From SP5GCR1 sp965199685 (GTDB taxonomy: Bacteria; Pseudomonadota; Gammaproteobacteria; Poriferisulfidales; Oxydemutatoraceae), in contig OZ241323.1 of the NCBI GenBank assembly GCA_965199685.1, forward strand, positions 2,814,238 through 2,878,237: 64,000 nt of DNA. Direction: 5' to 3'. The position numbers and the translations under genes were made by a program. Within the stretch, counting starts at the first letter, position 1. The number at the start of each line of letters is the position of its first letter. Of this stretch, positions 1 to 8,920 are shown in pieces. A model generated the notes under the pieces. The model searched no databases, was not told the DNA's origin, and saw only the letters and a list, made by a program, of their open reading frames with translations.

Positions 1-2004
1 TTCAAGGGTTTTAGAACACGGCAACATATCGCAACCCGAAATCATTTCATAGAGGCACTGAACGATCATTACGGTCAGTTTATAACATCTCAAGCAACCC
101 AAGGCTGGGTGCGTCAAAACTCAAAAAAACCCATGACTACGCGAGAGGTTTTCATCGCATTTCAGATGGTTGATAATCTGAAATCGGAGAACAAGAGAAA
201 CAATGAAGAACTTGCCTCCCGTTACGATGTTGTGGCAGCGGAGGGTCATCACACTGAACCGCAACCTACGAGTCGCTTAAAATCTGCATTATCCGATACC
301 GTGACGGGAATGTTTGCGGATTCTCAATCAACAGATGCCCAACAGCTACAAGAGCGTATGGACATTGCCAATGTAGGAGAGAAAATAAAAACTAAAATAC
401 TGGAAAAAGGCGATAACGGTAAACTGAGTGTTAGCAAAAAGGAGGCAGACAATATTGCCAAGCAAGTTATTCAAGATGAAGCTGCAAAGGTTTATAAGCA
501 GAGCCTTGCCAATGAGCATTTTATTTTCAATAATAGTTCTTTGTCTCTGAGTCAAAGAACCGTTGACCATCTAAACGGCACGATAGAAGGCGATATTATG
601 GCAGAAATATATAAAGCAGGTGCCGAAAATCCTAAATTCCCAAGCCGAGCGCGGGTTGCCGAAATAGCTCAGAATACTTGGGGTGAATTGCCGAAATTCG
701 TCGATGCCGAAAGACTGGTTCAATCTCTGAATATCTCTGATGAAGAATTAAGAACCGAAGTTATAGCTTTGGTGGCAAAAAGTGAACTATCTGAATCTCA
801 AATGAAGACGGCGTGGGAGGCAGGGTTGCAGATGCGACCACACCTGAAAATAATCGCCGATGCGAGTTCAACCGAAAAACAATTAGAAAAAGCAATCAAC
901 GAATGTACTAATGCGGTTACCGAGTTAGAGACAGGAGAGTCTATTCAAGATATTAAAGACCGGGGTGTGCAATTTCACGAACAGCGTAGCACGCTGATGA
1001 TGATGGCACAGGGTGGAGATTGGCGTGCAACAATGGAAAATATGCACCAACGAATCACCACACCAGGTGCTTTGAACTCGTATGTGAGAGCGACGAACCA
1101 TTACCGGCTGTCTTTCCCTGAAAGCGATGCCTATAAGAGTCAGGAAGCAAAGCAGCCCGATTTTTATAGACCGAGTCTGAGAAGAGCCGACACATTCTCT
1201 ATATGGATGGAGTCGTTGGGTTTTGCATCGGCGAAGATGCTGGATAAGCCGGGTGGAGAAGCGGAAGTCGTCTCTCAAAGCGCACCGTTGGAGTCATCGT
1301 CTGAGATAGGAGATAGAACGCTTAATTTGATGCGAAACACCGGTATTAAGATGCCGACCCCGGATCGGGTTGAAAAGAGTGGGGAAGGGGCTTTTAGCAA
1401 CGCAGCAGTTAAATATGTAGAAGAGCAAATGGCTGATGGCAAACCAGGTCCCTTGAACGAAGATGATATTGCCAAGCAATATTTAATAGATATAGGTGTT
1501 CGTTCAACCGCTTATTTTAACGGCATGCCAGCCTCAAAGGATGAAGCAAAAGTGATAGCACAACTTAAAGAATTTTGCACTACCAACGGAGAGCTAAATA
1601 AGGATATGATGTTTGCTGTCTCGCAGTTTCATCAAGGTGCTTTAGGGGCTGTGTTTCAGGTTTTCAAGAGGGAACAAATAGCACCGGTACATGGTCTTTT
1701 TGCAAGTGAAGGTAGTGATAAAAATATACAAGAATATCATTTTAATAAAAACAATGACGGTTCCGTTTCTGCAAAAATAATATATGAGAATAGTGAACCT
1801 AAAATATTCACGCCGATTTATGTTGATACTTCGGTTGCCAATCCACGTTATCAAGTCATGTTGGATAGCGATGCGAGTGGATTAAGATTAGATACGGAAT
1901 TCCTATTAACACCAGATCAATTTAGTGCCGCTAGGGATAAATTCCCTCCACCCAAGGTCACAAATCTAAGTTACCGTTATGGCTTGTATGAGGATGAAGA
2001 GTGA
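1..2004 (+). CDS. Large hypothetical protein upstream of T3SS ring genes (5' end outside window)
   Basis: The frame is open from base 1 and runs to a stop at 2002-2004, so at least 667 codons are visible and the true start lies upstream; the first start-like codon inside (GTG at 109) is probably internal. The protein is hydrophilic, rich in Glu/Lys/Ser, with no membrane segment or signal peptide visible, and its N-terminal half looks helical. I do not recognise the family. It ends 20 nt before the T3SS secretin gene on the same strand, so it is probably cotranscribed. It may be a T3SS substrate, gatekeeper or accessory protein. That role is inferred from position only; no catalytic motif was found. 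Confidence 0.7.
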   Translation, partial: FKGFRTRQHIATRNHFIEALNDHYGQFITSQATQGWVRQNSKKPMTTREVFIAFQMVDNLKSENKRNNEELASRYDVVAAEGHHTEPQPTSRLKSALSDTVTGMFADSQSTDAQQLQERMDIANVGEKIKTKILEKGDNGKLSVSKKEADNIAKQVIQDEAAKVYKQSLANEHFIFNNSSLSLSQRTVDHLNGTIEGDIMAEIYKAGAENPKFPSRARVAEIAQNTWGELPKFVDAERLVQSLNISDEELRTEVIALVAKSELSESQMKTAWEAGLQMRPHLKIIADASSTEKQLEKAINECTNAVTELETGESIQDIKDRGVQFHEQRSTLMMMAQGGDWRATMENMHQRITTPGALNSYVRATNHYRLSFPESDAYKSQEAKQPDFYRPSLRRADTFSIWMESLGFASAKMLDKPGGEAEVVSQSAPLESSSEIGDRTLNLMRNTGIKMPTPDRVEKSGEGAFSNAAVKYVEEQMADGKPGPLNEDDIAKQYLIDIGVRSTAYFNGMPASKDEAKVIAQLKEFCTTNGELNKDMMFAVSQFHQGALGAVFQVFKREQIAPVHGLFASEGSDKNIQEYHFNKNNDGSVSAKIIYENSEPKIFTPIYVDTSVANPRYQVMLDSDASGLRLDTEFLLTPDQFSAARDKFPPPKVTNLSYRYGLYEDEE

Positions 2005-2024
2005 GGGAAGGAAATTGATATGCC

Positions 2025-3776
2025 ATGAGAATATTGATATTTGCGCTTTTGCTCCTCGCCATGAGCTTGGCACATTCACAATCCTCACAGCCTGATTGGG
2101 TTGATTCTCGCTACGGATATTTTGCCCAAGACAAAGCACTGCAAGAAGTTATTTCCGATTTTGCTGCGGAATTGAAATTGCCGGTGATGATTAGCCCTGC
2201 TGTTGCAGGTGTGGTCAACGGTGATTTTCCAGATATGAAGGCGATAGACTTTTTGTCCACGCTCGCCCGCGTCTACCGCTTGATGTGGTTTTACGATGGT
2301 AGCGTCCTGCATATCTACAGCACCAGAGAGGTTAGAGAAGAGATTATCCCGTTGGCTGCCGATCGGATGACCGATATTGAAGCTACATTTAAGGAACTCA
2401 ATGTGATAGGAACGCACTATCACTGGAAGACCATTCCCAACCGCAATCGCATGGAACTCTCCGGACCGCCTAGATTTATAGAACTCATGGAATCGGTGAT
2501 AGGTTCTGTTGAGGAGAAGCCATCGGAAATCATTAGCACGCTGCCGCCGTTGGACGATCATGTGGTCAAGATATTCAAACTTAAATACATTTATGCATCA
2601 GGTGACAGCCAACGTAAGACGCTTGATGTCGCACAACTGCTTGGCCGTATTATGAATGTGGGCTATTACGTAACCGAAGGCGGCGGTGATGCGGTAAAAA
2701 AACCACACGATGTTCAGAAACTGTTGGGCAGTGGTCTGTCTCCCAGCTACGGAGCAAAGGCTAATGATGATAAAGAACAGCCTGCGTCTGAACCTGAAAG
2801 TTCAGCCGCACAACCCCCAAAGTCTGATGATGCATACATCATTGTGGATACCAGATTGAACATGGTCATCGTACGAGACCAAGCCAAACGTATACCCTTA
2901 TACGAAGCGTTGATAAATCAACTAGATAAACCGCTCGATCAAATAGAAATAGAAGTTCTCATTCTGGACATCAACGACGATGCGACGAACACCTTAGGCA
3001 TAGAATGGAATTATGAATCCGGAGATTTTGCTTATTCTCAAGGTGGCATTTCAATCACTGAGATGAGTGCTGCGCAAAGCCGTCAGTTCAGGATTGAGTT
3101 GGAAGCTCTAGAGACTCAAGGGAAAGCGAATATATCTGCCCGTCCCTCAGTGTTGACTTTGGATAACCACGAAGCCGAGTTTTCTAATCAGCAAACTTTT
3201 TATGTCAAGTTAGGCGCACAAAGTGCCGAAAGTCAAGCGGTGGATTTAGTGCCTATTACTTACGGGGCTACGCTCAAAGTCAAACCCCATGTCATCTATC
3301 GCGATAAAGAAGCGCATCAGATACTTTTAACTCTGGATATACAAGACGGCAGACAAGCCTCCGACGATCAAAGGGTTGATGGTGTGCCGGCGATTACCAA
3401 CAGCACCATTAAAACCCAAGCGATGGTCAGCAACGGTAAAAGCCTGCTTATCGGAGGTTATAAGGTTAATCACGAATCGGCAGGCTATAGGGGTGTGCCG
3501 GTCTTGGGTTTTTTACCGGTTGTCGGATTATTATTTAGAGTTCAGAACAAGGTGAGTCTGGATACCCGTCGCTACTTTTTAATCAGCCCTAGGCTGGTTG
3601 ACTCGGAAGTAGTCTTTAAGTCCGATGTAGACGCAGCGGAGATATTAAAACGCGACGATAAAAGTTATCAAGATAGATATCAACAGCAGCCGAAACAGCA
3701 ACAAACACCCCGCCCGAATAATCAACCGCCACAAAACTCAAATAGATACGAGCGCACCCATTCAGGACCGCCTTGA
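2025..3776 (+). CDS. sctC: Type III secretion outer-membrane secretin (SctC/YscC-like)
   Basis: 583 aa with a signal peptide of about 18 residues. The N-terminal part carries the short N0/N1-type ring modules; the phrase WFYDGSVLHIYSTREV at about residues 88-103 is typical of T3SS secretins, as is the IFKLKYIYA segment near 185. The secretin core runs from about residue 290 to 530 (IEIEVLILDIN, then a VPVLGFLPVVGLLF membrane lip). The tail is Gln/Pro/Asn-rich. Known of the family: it forms the outer-membrane ring of the injectisome. It lies 12 nt before the sctD-like gene, which supports T3SS rather than T2SS or pilus assignment; a separate T2SS secretin is present at 11603-13732. The rest of the T3SS is not in the window. 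Confidence 0.8.
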   Translation: MRILIFALLLLAMSLAHSQSSQPDWVDSRYGYFAQDKALQEVISDFAAELKLPVMISPAVAGVVNGDFPDMKAIDFLSTLARVYRLMWFYDGSVLHIYSTREVREEIIPLAADRMTDIEATFKELNVIGTHYHWKTIPNRNRMELSGPPRFIELMESVIGSVEEKPSEIISTLPPLDDHVVKIFKLKYIYASGDSQRKTLDVAQLLGRIMNVGYYVTEGGGDAVKKPHDVQKLLGSGLSPSYGAKANDDKEQPASEPESSAAQPPKSDDAYIIVDTRLNMVIVRDQAKRIPLYEALINQLDKPLDQIEIEVLILDINDDATNTLGIEWNYESGDFAYSQGGISITEMSAAQSRQFRIELEALETQGKANISARPSVLTLDNHEAEFSNQQTFYVKLGAQSAESQAVDLVPITYGATLKVKPHVIYRDKEAHQILLTLDIQDGRQASDDQRVDGVPAITNSTIKTQAMVSNGKSLLIGGYKVNHESAGYRGVPVLGFLPVVGLLFRVQNKVSLDTRRYFLISPRLVDSEVVFKSDVDAAEILKRDDKSYQDRYQQQPKQQQTPRPNNQPPQNSNRYERTHSGPP

Positions 3777-3788
3777 TAGCCCTTTTTG

Positions 3789-5174
3789 ATGACGGATAGC
3801 GTAGCGATGGATGGAGACAAAGGTTGGGTTCTGAAGATTTTAACCGGACCGCATGTGGGTTCTGAGGCGGCATTATCATCCGGCGTTTATCTATTGGGTA
3901 GTGGTGAGGATTGCGATATTATTTTGCACGATACCAGCTTGGCAGAGCAACATTTTCAACTAAAGTTGGATACTGACTCAATTGGTTTAAGTATTCTTGC
4001 CGAAGATCATCCGTGTTATGTTGATGGCAAGGAAATAGACTCCAATGCGGTTGACATCAAGCCCTATCAAGTTATTTCTACAGGCACTTTTTTCTTTACT
4101 CTAGGTTCGGTACAAGAAGCGTGGCCACCTATAGAATTGTTGGGTGTAGGGCGAAACTTTAAGCAAGCCGAAGATAAAGCAAGCGAAGAGATACCGAAAG
4201 ACGACAACCCACAGCCATCGTCGATTTCGGTTGCCTGGCAACGGCTGTGGGGTGGCGACCGTCCGGCAAATCGCATTTATTTATCGGTGGGCATCGCGTT
4301 GGTCGGCATAGGGTTGAGTTTGCTATTCATCGTATTAACAACGGCAGATATCCCTAGGGAAAATTTAGAAACTCGTAGCGTAGAAATCAATCGGATCATA
4401 GAAGACTATGTTGTTGATGCAACGGTGCGTAGTATCTCTCATGACGGTGAAAAAATGCTACATATACAAGGCTATACCGATACCGATGCACGACGCGAGG
4501 CTTTTATGGAAGCATTGGGTAAGGCTAAAATTACCGCGCAAACACAAATATATTCTTCCGAGAGATTGAAACTTGCGGTATCGGTTATATTAGGTCAATT
4601 CCTGAATCCTCAAACTGACAAGGTTGAAGTGAACGGTGTGCCGGGTTTTCCGGGCAAAGTTGTGTTGTCGGGTTATGTTGAACAAAGTGAAGTATTGGAA
4701 CGCGCATTGGATGTGATAAAGCAAGATGTTCAGGGTTTGCAAAACTACGACAACCAAGTGCGCACTATGGACGCTGCCGTGCATGAACTAAACCAAATGT
4801 TGGCAGCTCAAGGACTCTCGGACAAAGTAGAAGTTAATATAAATGACCATACAATTTATTTAATCTGGCAAACATTAAGCGACGACGAACAGAAACGATT
4901 GGCGACACTATCACAAGAGTTCAGAGAAAAATTTAATAATCAACCGCCATTGGCGGATGCAAAACAGGTAAAACCTGAAATGAATAAATTTGAACTTGAT
5001 GTAAAAATACAGTCTGTCAGTTTTGGTCAATCACCCTATATAGAGACGCACGACAACAAACGCTACATAATCGGAGCTACCTTAGGCGAATATACCATCA
5101 AAGAAATCACCCGAGAGTTTATCCTGTTATCAAAAGACGGCGAGTTGGGACGCTACTACTTCAACAAGGAATGA
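3789..5174 (+). CDS. sctD: Type III secretion inner-membrane ring protein (SctD/YscD-like, FHA domain)
   Basis: 461 aa from the ATG at 3789; a TTG at 3786 and an ATG at 3807 are alternatives and none has a clear Shine-Dalgarno sequence. Residues about 10-110 form an FHA-like domain (GPHVGSEAALSSGVYLLGSG, then a DxxLAEQHFQL stretch). One transmembrane helix lies at about 160-182, followed by a periplasmic region with repeated BON-like ring modules. This cytoplasmic FHA - single TM - periplasmic ring layout is the known SctD plan, and the gene directly follows sctC. SctD joins the inner ring to the SctC secretin. A perfect hairpin repeat starts 2 nt after the stop codon and may end the transcript. 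Confidence 0.78.
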   Translation: MTDSVAMDGDKGWVLKILTGPHVGSEAALSSGVYLLGSGEDCDIILHDTSLAEQHFQLKLDTDSIGLSILAEDHPCYVDGKEIDSNAVDIKPYQVISTGTFFFTLGSVQEAWPPIELLGVGRNFKQAEDKASEEIPKDDNPQPSSISVAWQRLWGGDRPANRIYLSVGIALVGIGLSLLFIVLTTADIPRENLETRSVEINRIIEDYVVDATVRSISHDGEKMLHIQGYTDTDARREAFMEALGKAKITAQTQIYSSERLKLAVSVILGQFLNPQTDKVEVNGVPGFPGKVVLSGYVEQSEVLERALDVIKQDVQGLQNYDNQVRTMDAAVHELNQMLAAQGLSDKVEVNINDHTIYLIWQTLSDDEQKRLATLSQEFREKFNNQPPLADAKQVKPEMNKFELDVKIQSVSFGQSPYIETHDNKRYIIGATLGEYTIKEITREFILLSKDGELGRYYFNKE

Positions 5175-5176
5175 AC

Positions 5177-5225
5177 CACCACTTGTTGCAGTAGCACAAG
5201 TGGTGTTACGTTGTGCAGAACTTTA
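5177..5225 (+). repeat. Hairpin repeat, family A (stem ACCACTTGT)
   Basis: Arms at 5177-5186 and 5196-5205 pair perfectly around the loop TGCAGTAGC (5187-5195). It is followed by the shared tail TTACGTTGTGCAGAACTTTA. Other family members share the loop and tail but have different, compensated stems. The rest of the gap to 5375 holds a fragment of the CCCCTCC...GGAGGGG repeat at about 5297-5342 and no gene. Confidence 0.8.
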
Positions 5226-5375
5226 GAATGGGTATGTAGGTCGGACAAGCTAAGGCTTGTCCTAAATGGTGGTTGTGGTGGTTCTGCACCAGTCAATTCC
5301 CCTCCTCTGGAGGGGTGGCAGGCGTAGCCTGTCGGGGTGGTTGCATCGTATCTGCAGAGAGTTACGTCGCTGCAC

Positions 5376-7046
5376 CTACTGCCCGCCAATCCATACTGTG
5401 CCGATTCCTCTAGGATCGGAAGCCGCATCCAATTTATTTTGCCGGTAATCCCAAATTACAACCTGCATATTGCCGTAGGTTCCGTCATAGGGTTTCAGAT
5501 GATGGCCCAAAGAGGTCAAGGTGCGTTGCGTATCTAAGGAGAATGCACCGTCCTCAAAGCTCACCACATCTGGTAAATACTGATGATGGTAACGGGCAGC
5601 CGATACGATTTCCGAAGCACTATCGTTTTCTAAAAAATTCATAATTGCCGACATCACCATCGTGATAATACGGCTACCGCCGGGTGTGCCTAAAACTGCA
5701 AGCCTTTTGCCGTCGTCTACGAAGGTCGGCGACATACTCGACAGCATACGTTTGCCGGGGGCTATTTTGTTCGCCTCAGAACCCACCAAGCCGTATAGGT
5801 TGGGCACCCCTGGTTTTGCAACAAAATCATCCATTTCGTCATTCAATAAGATACCCGTATTCGGCACTACAAATCCTGAACCGAAGGCGTAGTTGATGGA
5901 GAGTGTTGCAGCAACGCGATTACCGTCGGCATCTATGATTGAATAGTGCGTTGTGTTATCGGACTCTAAAACACTCTGACCAGTATCTGATAACTCCGCA
6001 CTAGGCGTTGCTTTTGACGCTGAAATAGTTTGGGCAAGTTCGCTCGCATAAGAGGTACTTAACAGGCGGTCAACCGGCACATCAACAAAGTCGGTATCAC
6101 CCAAATAAAGGGCGCGGTCGTGGTAAGCACGCCGCATTGCTTCTATGGTGTAGTGGATCTTTGTTTCGGGATTGGCTTCTTGGTTATCCAACTGGGTTAG
6201 CGTGTTGAAAATGATGCCCAGCACGATGCCTCCCGAAGAGGGCGGTGCCGCACTGAGGACGCTCGCGTCACGGTAGTTGAATCGTATAGGTTCTCTCTCT
6301 ACGATTTGATATTGTGCGAGGTCTGCCTTGCTCCATATCCCGCCGCTGTCGCGCACGCCTTTGACCAATTTGTCTGCCATCGTTCCTTCGTAGAAACCGG
6401 CAGCACCTTTTTGTGCCAAAAGTTCCAAAGTTTCTGCGAGATCGTTCTGTATAATTCGCTGTCCTAAATCAGGCACTTGATTATCTTTCAAGAAAATGGC
6501 TGTAGCAGCTTCCGATGCCTGCAAGGCATCCAGCCGTAGCTTTGTCATTCTCTGATATATTTTGTCGACCGTAAATCCGTCTCGTGCCACTTTAATCGCT
6601 GGCATCAATGACTGTGAAAGTTTAAGGCGACCATAATTTTCAGAGATATAGGCGAGTCCCGCCGGTTCTCCTGGGATGCCTGCTGCCAAAGGTCCGTCTA
6701 CAGATGCGTTTTCAATTAATTGTCCCTGCTCGTCTAGGTAAAGTTCTGCGTGTGCTGCCAGCGGTGCTTTTTCTCGGGCATCTATCATCAGTGCTTTGCC
6801 GTCGCTTTGTTGTAGTAGCCAAAAGCCGCCGCCACCCAAGCCCGAAGAATAAGGTTCTACGACCGCCAGCATGGCGGCAGCTGCCACTGCAGCATCGTAA
6901 GCATTACCGCCTTGTTCTAGTATTTGTTGTGCTGCTTCGGTAGCCAACGGATGGGCAGTCGCAACCGCAGCGGCACCCGGGCGTGCATCCGCCGCTGCCG
7001 TTGCTGACACGGCACAAATAATAACTAAAGCAATGGCTCTAAACAT
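5376..7046 (-). CDS. ggt: Gamma-glutamyltranspeptidase / glutathione hydrolase
   Basis: 556 aa, close to the usual 560-590. A signal peptide (MFRAIALVIICAVSATAAADA) sends it to the periplasm. Diagnostic stretches include GGNAYDAAVAAAAMLAVVEP near residue 47, the GLGGGGF motif, and DNTTHYSIID at about residue 370. The second Thr of that motif should be the nucleophile exposed after autoprocessing into large and small subunits. The small subunit keeps the LLNDEMDDF and PGKRMLSSMSPT motifs. The enzyme cleaves the gamma-glutamyl bond of glutathione and transfers it to water or amino acids. It stands alone, convergent with the T3SS genes, with repeat-rich gaps on both sides. The family assignment is very safe; the physiological substrate is not shown. 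Confidence 0.95.
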   Translation of the reverse strand: MFRAIALVIICAVSATAAADARPGAAAVATAHPLATEAAQQILEQGGNAYDAAVAAAAMLAVVEPYSSGLGGGGFWLLQQSDGKALMIDAREKAPLAAHAELYLDEQGQLIENASVDGPLAAGIPGEPAGLAYISENYGRLKLSQSLMPAIKVARDGFTVDKIYQRMTKLRLDALQASEAATAIFLKDNQVPDLGQRIIQNDLAETLELLAQKGAAGFYEGTMADKLVKGVRDSGGIWSKADLAQYQIVEREPIRFNYRDASVLSAAPPSSGGIVLGIIFNTLTQLDNQEANPETKIHYTIEAMRRAYHDRALYLGDTDFVDVPVDRLLSTSYASELAQTISASKATPSAELSDTGQSVLESDNTTHYSIIDADGNRVAATLSINYAFGSGFVVPNTGILLNDEMDDFVAKPGVPNLYGLVGSEANKIAPGKRMLSSMSPTFVDDGKRLAVLGTPGGSRIITMVMSAIMNFLENDSASEIVSAARYHHQYLPDVVSFEDGAFSLDTQRTLTSLGHHLKPYDGTYGNMQVVIWDYRQNKLDAASDPRGIGTVWIGGQ

Positions 7047-7265
7047 ACTTATAAGGTTGTCGAAGATGTATCATCATTGCACAAATTGAACCGCCATGCG
7101 CCATTAAACTTATGATAACCACCTGTAGGGGCAGACTCATATGTCTGCCCTACGGTACCGTCCTGCACAAACCTAGCCGCTACGCGCCACCGAATTATGG
7201 TTTGCATAAATTTGATGGATGAATGTATAAATCGTGCAGATGCAACGCGTTTAGGAGGGCATGTA

Positions 7266-7405
7266 GGGCTGTTGAAAAAGTATCTGCATTGGTACATTCC
7301 CCTCCTGTGGAGGGGTGGCAGGCGAAGCCTGACGGGGTGGTTGTGGTGGTTCTGCACTAGACAATTACCCCCTACGGGTGCATGACAGTACTTTTTCAAC
7401 AGCCC
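7266..7405. mobile_element. MITE-like element with 17-bp perfect terminal inverted repeats
   Basis: Left end GGGCTGTTGAAAAAGTA (7266-7282) is the exact reverse complement of the right end (7389-7405). The 140-bp interior has the CCCCTCC(TGT)GGAGGGG hairpin, a GGCAGGCGAAGCCTGACGG phrase and TTCTGCAC. It has no coding capacity. Imperfect inverted similarity continues for about 30 bp outside the termini. A near copy in the opposite orientation lies at 10066-10203 and a shuffled one at 32383-32531. Confidence 0.8.
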
Positions 7406-7447
7406 CACATATCCTCCCGAAATGCGGCGCGCTTGCACAAGTAGAAC

Positions 7448-7496
7448 CGCCGATTGAGCCAGTAGGTCAATCGGCGTGACATTGTGCAGAACTTTA
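7448..7496 (+). repeat. Hairpin repeat, family A (stem CGCCGATTGA)
   Basis: Perfect 10-bp stem (7448-7457 with 7467-7476) around GCCAGTAGG, then the tail TGACATTGTGCAGAACTTTA. A second copy at 7700-7748 has loop ACCAGTAGG. Confidence 0.8.
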
Positions 7497-7813
7497 ACTT
7501 GATTGCTAAATTCGCACATTATACTTCGTACACCATCCAATTTATGGGAACCAAAACCAGGTGGCGCAAGCGGTTGCAGTTGTGCAGAACGGTACTTTAG
7601 GGAGGGCATGTTAGCCCTCCCCTACGGAGGTTTCCATAAACGAGATGGATGAATGGATTAATTGTGCAAACGCAACGCGTTTGGGAGGGCATATTGAACC
7701 GCCGATTGAACCAGTAGGTCAATCGGCGTGACCTTGTGCAAAACTCTAAGATGGTGAGCAGCGTATTCATCGCAAAATGCAGTATCCTCCCCTACGGTGC
7801 ATGAGATACTTAT

Positions 7814-8059
7814 TCAACATATAAGAATACGGTATTTAGCTTGCAAATCCTCATTGCTTTCTATATGTTCTGGATCCTGAATGATGCAATCAACCGGACA
7901 GACTGCAACACACTGCGGTTTGTTGTGATAACCCACACATTCGGTACAACGAGACGGTGCGATAATGTAAATTTCTTCACCTTCTGATATTGCAGTGGTA
8001 GGACAAACTGGTGCGCATAAATCACAATTGATACATTCGTCGGTAATCACCAAAGCCAT
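7814..8059 (-). CDS. yfhL: YfhL-type 2x[4Fe-4S] ferredoxin
   Basis: 81 aa from the ATG at 8059; a TTG two codons upstream would overlap the coaD stop and is less likely. The first cluster motif CINCDLCAPVCP and the second CTEC...CVAVCPVDC, with an eight-residue insertion after its second Cys, give eight cysteine ligands. The insertion (VGYHNKPQ) is typical of the Allochromatium-like/YfhL ferredoxins. It is a cytoplasmic electron carrier of low potential; its partner is not visible. It starts 2 nt after the coaD stop codon, so the two are probably cotranscribed, a pairing seen in other gammaproteobacteria. Confidence 0.9.
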   Translation of the reverse strand: MALVITDECINCDLCAPVCPTTAISEGEEIYIIAPSRCTECVGYHNKPQCVAVCPVDCIIQDPEHIESNEDLQAKYRILIC

Positions 8060-8061
8060 AA

Positions 8062-8538
8062 TCAAGTTTCGGTTCTTGCCAGCATCGCCCGTGCAACTTG
8101 TGGTGCAACGAAAGCAGAAATATCGCCCCCTAGCGAGGCGACTTGACGCACTAGGCTTGAAGATAAGAAGGCATATTTTTCTGAAGGTGTCATGAACACC
8201 GACTCTAGTTCCGGGGCAAGGGTGCGGTTCATTCCTGCTAATTGAAACTCGTATTCAAAATCCGACATTGCACGCAAGCCGCGTAAAATCACTTTGGCAT
8301 CGCACTCCCGAGCGAAGTTCACCAACAAACCGTCAAAAGCCAAAACTTGCACGCGACCGTGATCGGCCAGTACTTCTTTAGCGAGATTAACTCGCTCTTC
8401 TACGGAGAAAAAGGCTTCTTTGCCCGATACCACCGCTATGCCGACGATGATTTTTTCAAACAACTGTTCGGCGCGCCGAATCAGGTCGGTGTGTCCGTTT
8501 GTTAAAGGGTCAAAAGTACCCGGATATACGGCAATCAA
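8062..8538 (-). CDS. coaD: Phosphopantetheine adenylyltransferase
   Basis: 158 aa, the normal length. It carries the nucleotidyltransferase motif YPGTFDPLTNGHTDLI at residues 5-20 (T/HxGH type, His18) and the C-terminal SSSLVRQVASLGGD motif at about 128-141, which binds ATP and phosphate. It transfers AMP from ATP to 4'-phosphopantetheine, the fourth step of coenzyme A synthesis, in the cytoplasm. The downstream ferredoxin gene follows almost without a gap. Essential housekeeping gene, no oddities. Confidence 0.96.
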   Translation of the reverse strand: MIAVYPGTFDPLTNGHTDLIRRAEQLFEKIIVGIAVVSGKEAFFSVEERVNLAKEVLADHGRVQVLAFDGLLVNFARECDAKVILRGLRAMSDFEYEFQLAGMNRTLAPELESVFMTPSEKYAFLSSSLVRQVASLGGDISAFVAPQVARAMLARTET

Positions 8539-8554
8539 AATTTATCCACACTGG

Positions 8555-8833
8555 TTAGGCAAAAGTACCGATTCCCATCGTAGTCAAATACATCAGAAGC
8601 AATACTGACAACGCAATGTTGGAAAACATAACCGAACTGGGTTTGGGCTTTCTAACAAAACCCAAACCGACTATCAAGCCAAGCACACACAAACTGAAGG
8701 ATACCCAATAGATGTTCTGCACGCAATCCGTTTGGCAAGTGCGCGTCTCAAAATTGCCAGACAGCAACTGCATGACCAATACGACGGCAAGCGACCAGGC
8801 GGCAACCGCAGATAACAAAGATAGTATTTTCAT
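8555..8833 (-). CDS. Small three-helix membrane protein of unknown function
   Basis: 92 aa. Hydrophobic segments lie at about residues 5-25, 42-60 and 68-88, separated by a short loop with two cysteines (ETRTCQTDCVQN) that could form a disulfide or bind metal. The start is supported by a good Shine-Dalgarno sequence (AAAGGAG) 10 nt upstream. The gene ends 16 nt before coaD on the same strand, so it may head a coaD-ferredoxin transcript. I do not recognise the family and assign no function. Confidence 0.65.
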   Translation of the reverse strand: MKILSLLSAVAAWSLAVVLVMQLLSGNFETRTCQTDCVQNIYWVSFSLCVLGLIVGLGFVRKPKPSSVMFSNIALSVLLLMYLTTMGIGTFA

Positions 8834-8920
8834 CTTGATAGACTCCTTTTGAGAATTGTATGCTTAATTTATCAGTGCATATGTTAGCATTGTTTCGCCA
8901 TACTATCCCCACATCTTCGG

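Larger units (their letters stand above)
7047..7813. repeat. Repeat-rich intergenic region (composite of MITE and hairpin repeats)
   Basis: No credible gene. The region contains a GGGGCAGAC...GTCTGCCCC palindrome at 7125-7153, a complete MITE-like element at 7266-7405, family A hairpins at 7448-7476 and 7700-7728, and a GGGAGGGC...GCCCTCCC palindrome at 7598-7625. Linker phrases such as GGATGAATG and GCGCCA recur in the other repeat gaps. Long ORFs here are read-through of repeats. The right end (7793-7813) resembles a MITE terminus and runs into the stop codon of the ferredoxin gene. Confidence 0.85.

Noticed and set aside
7049..7609. 186-aa minus-strand ORF
   Set aside because: It consists wholly of dispersed intergenic repeats that recur elsewhere in other frames.
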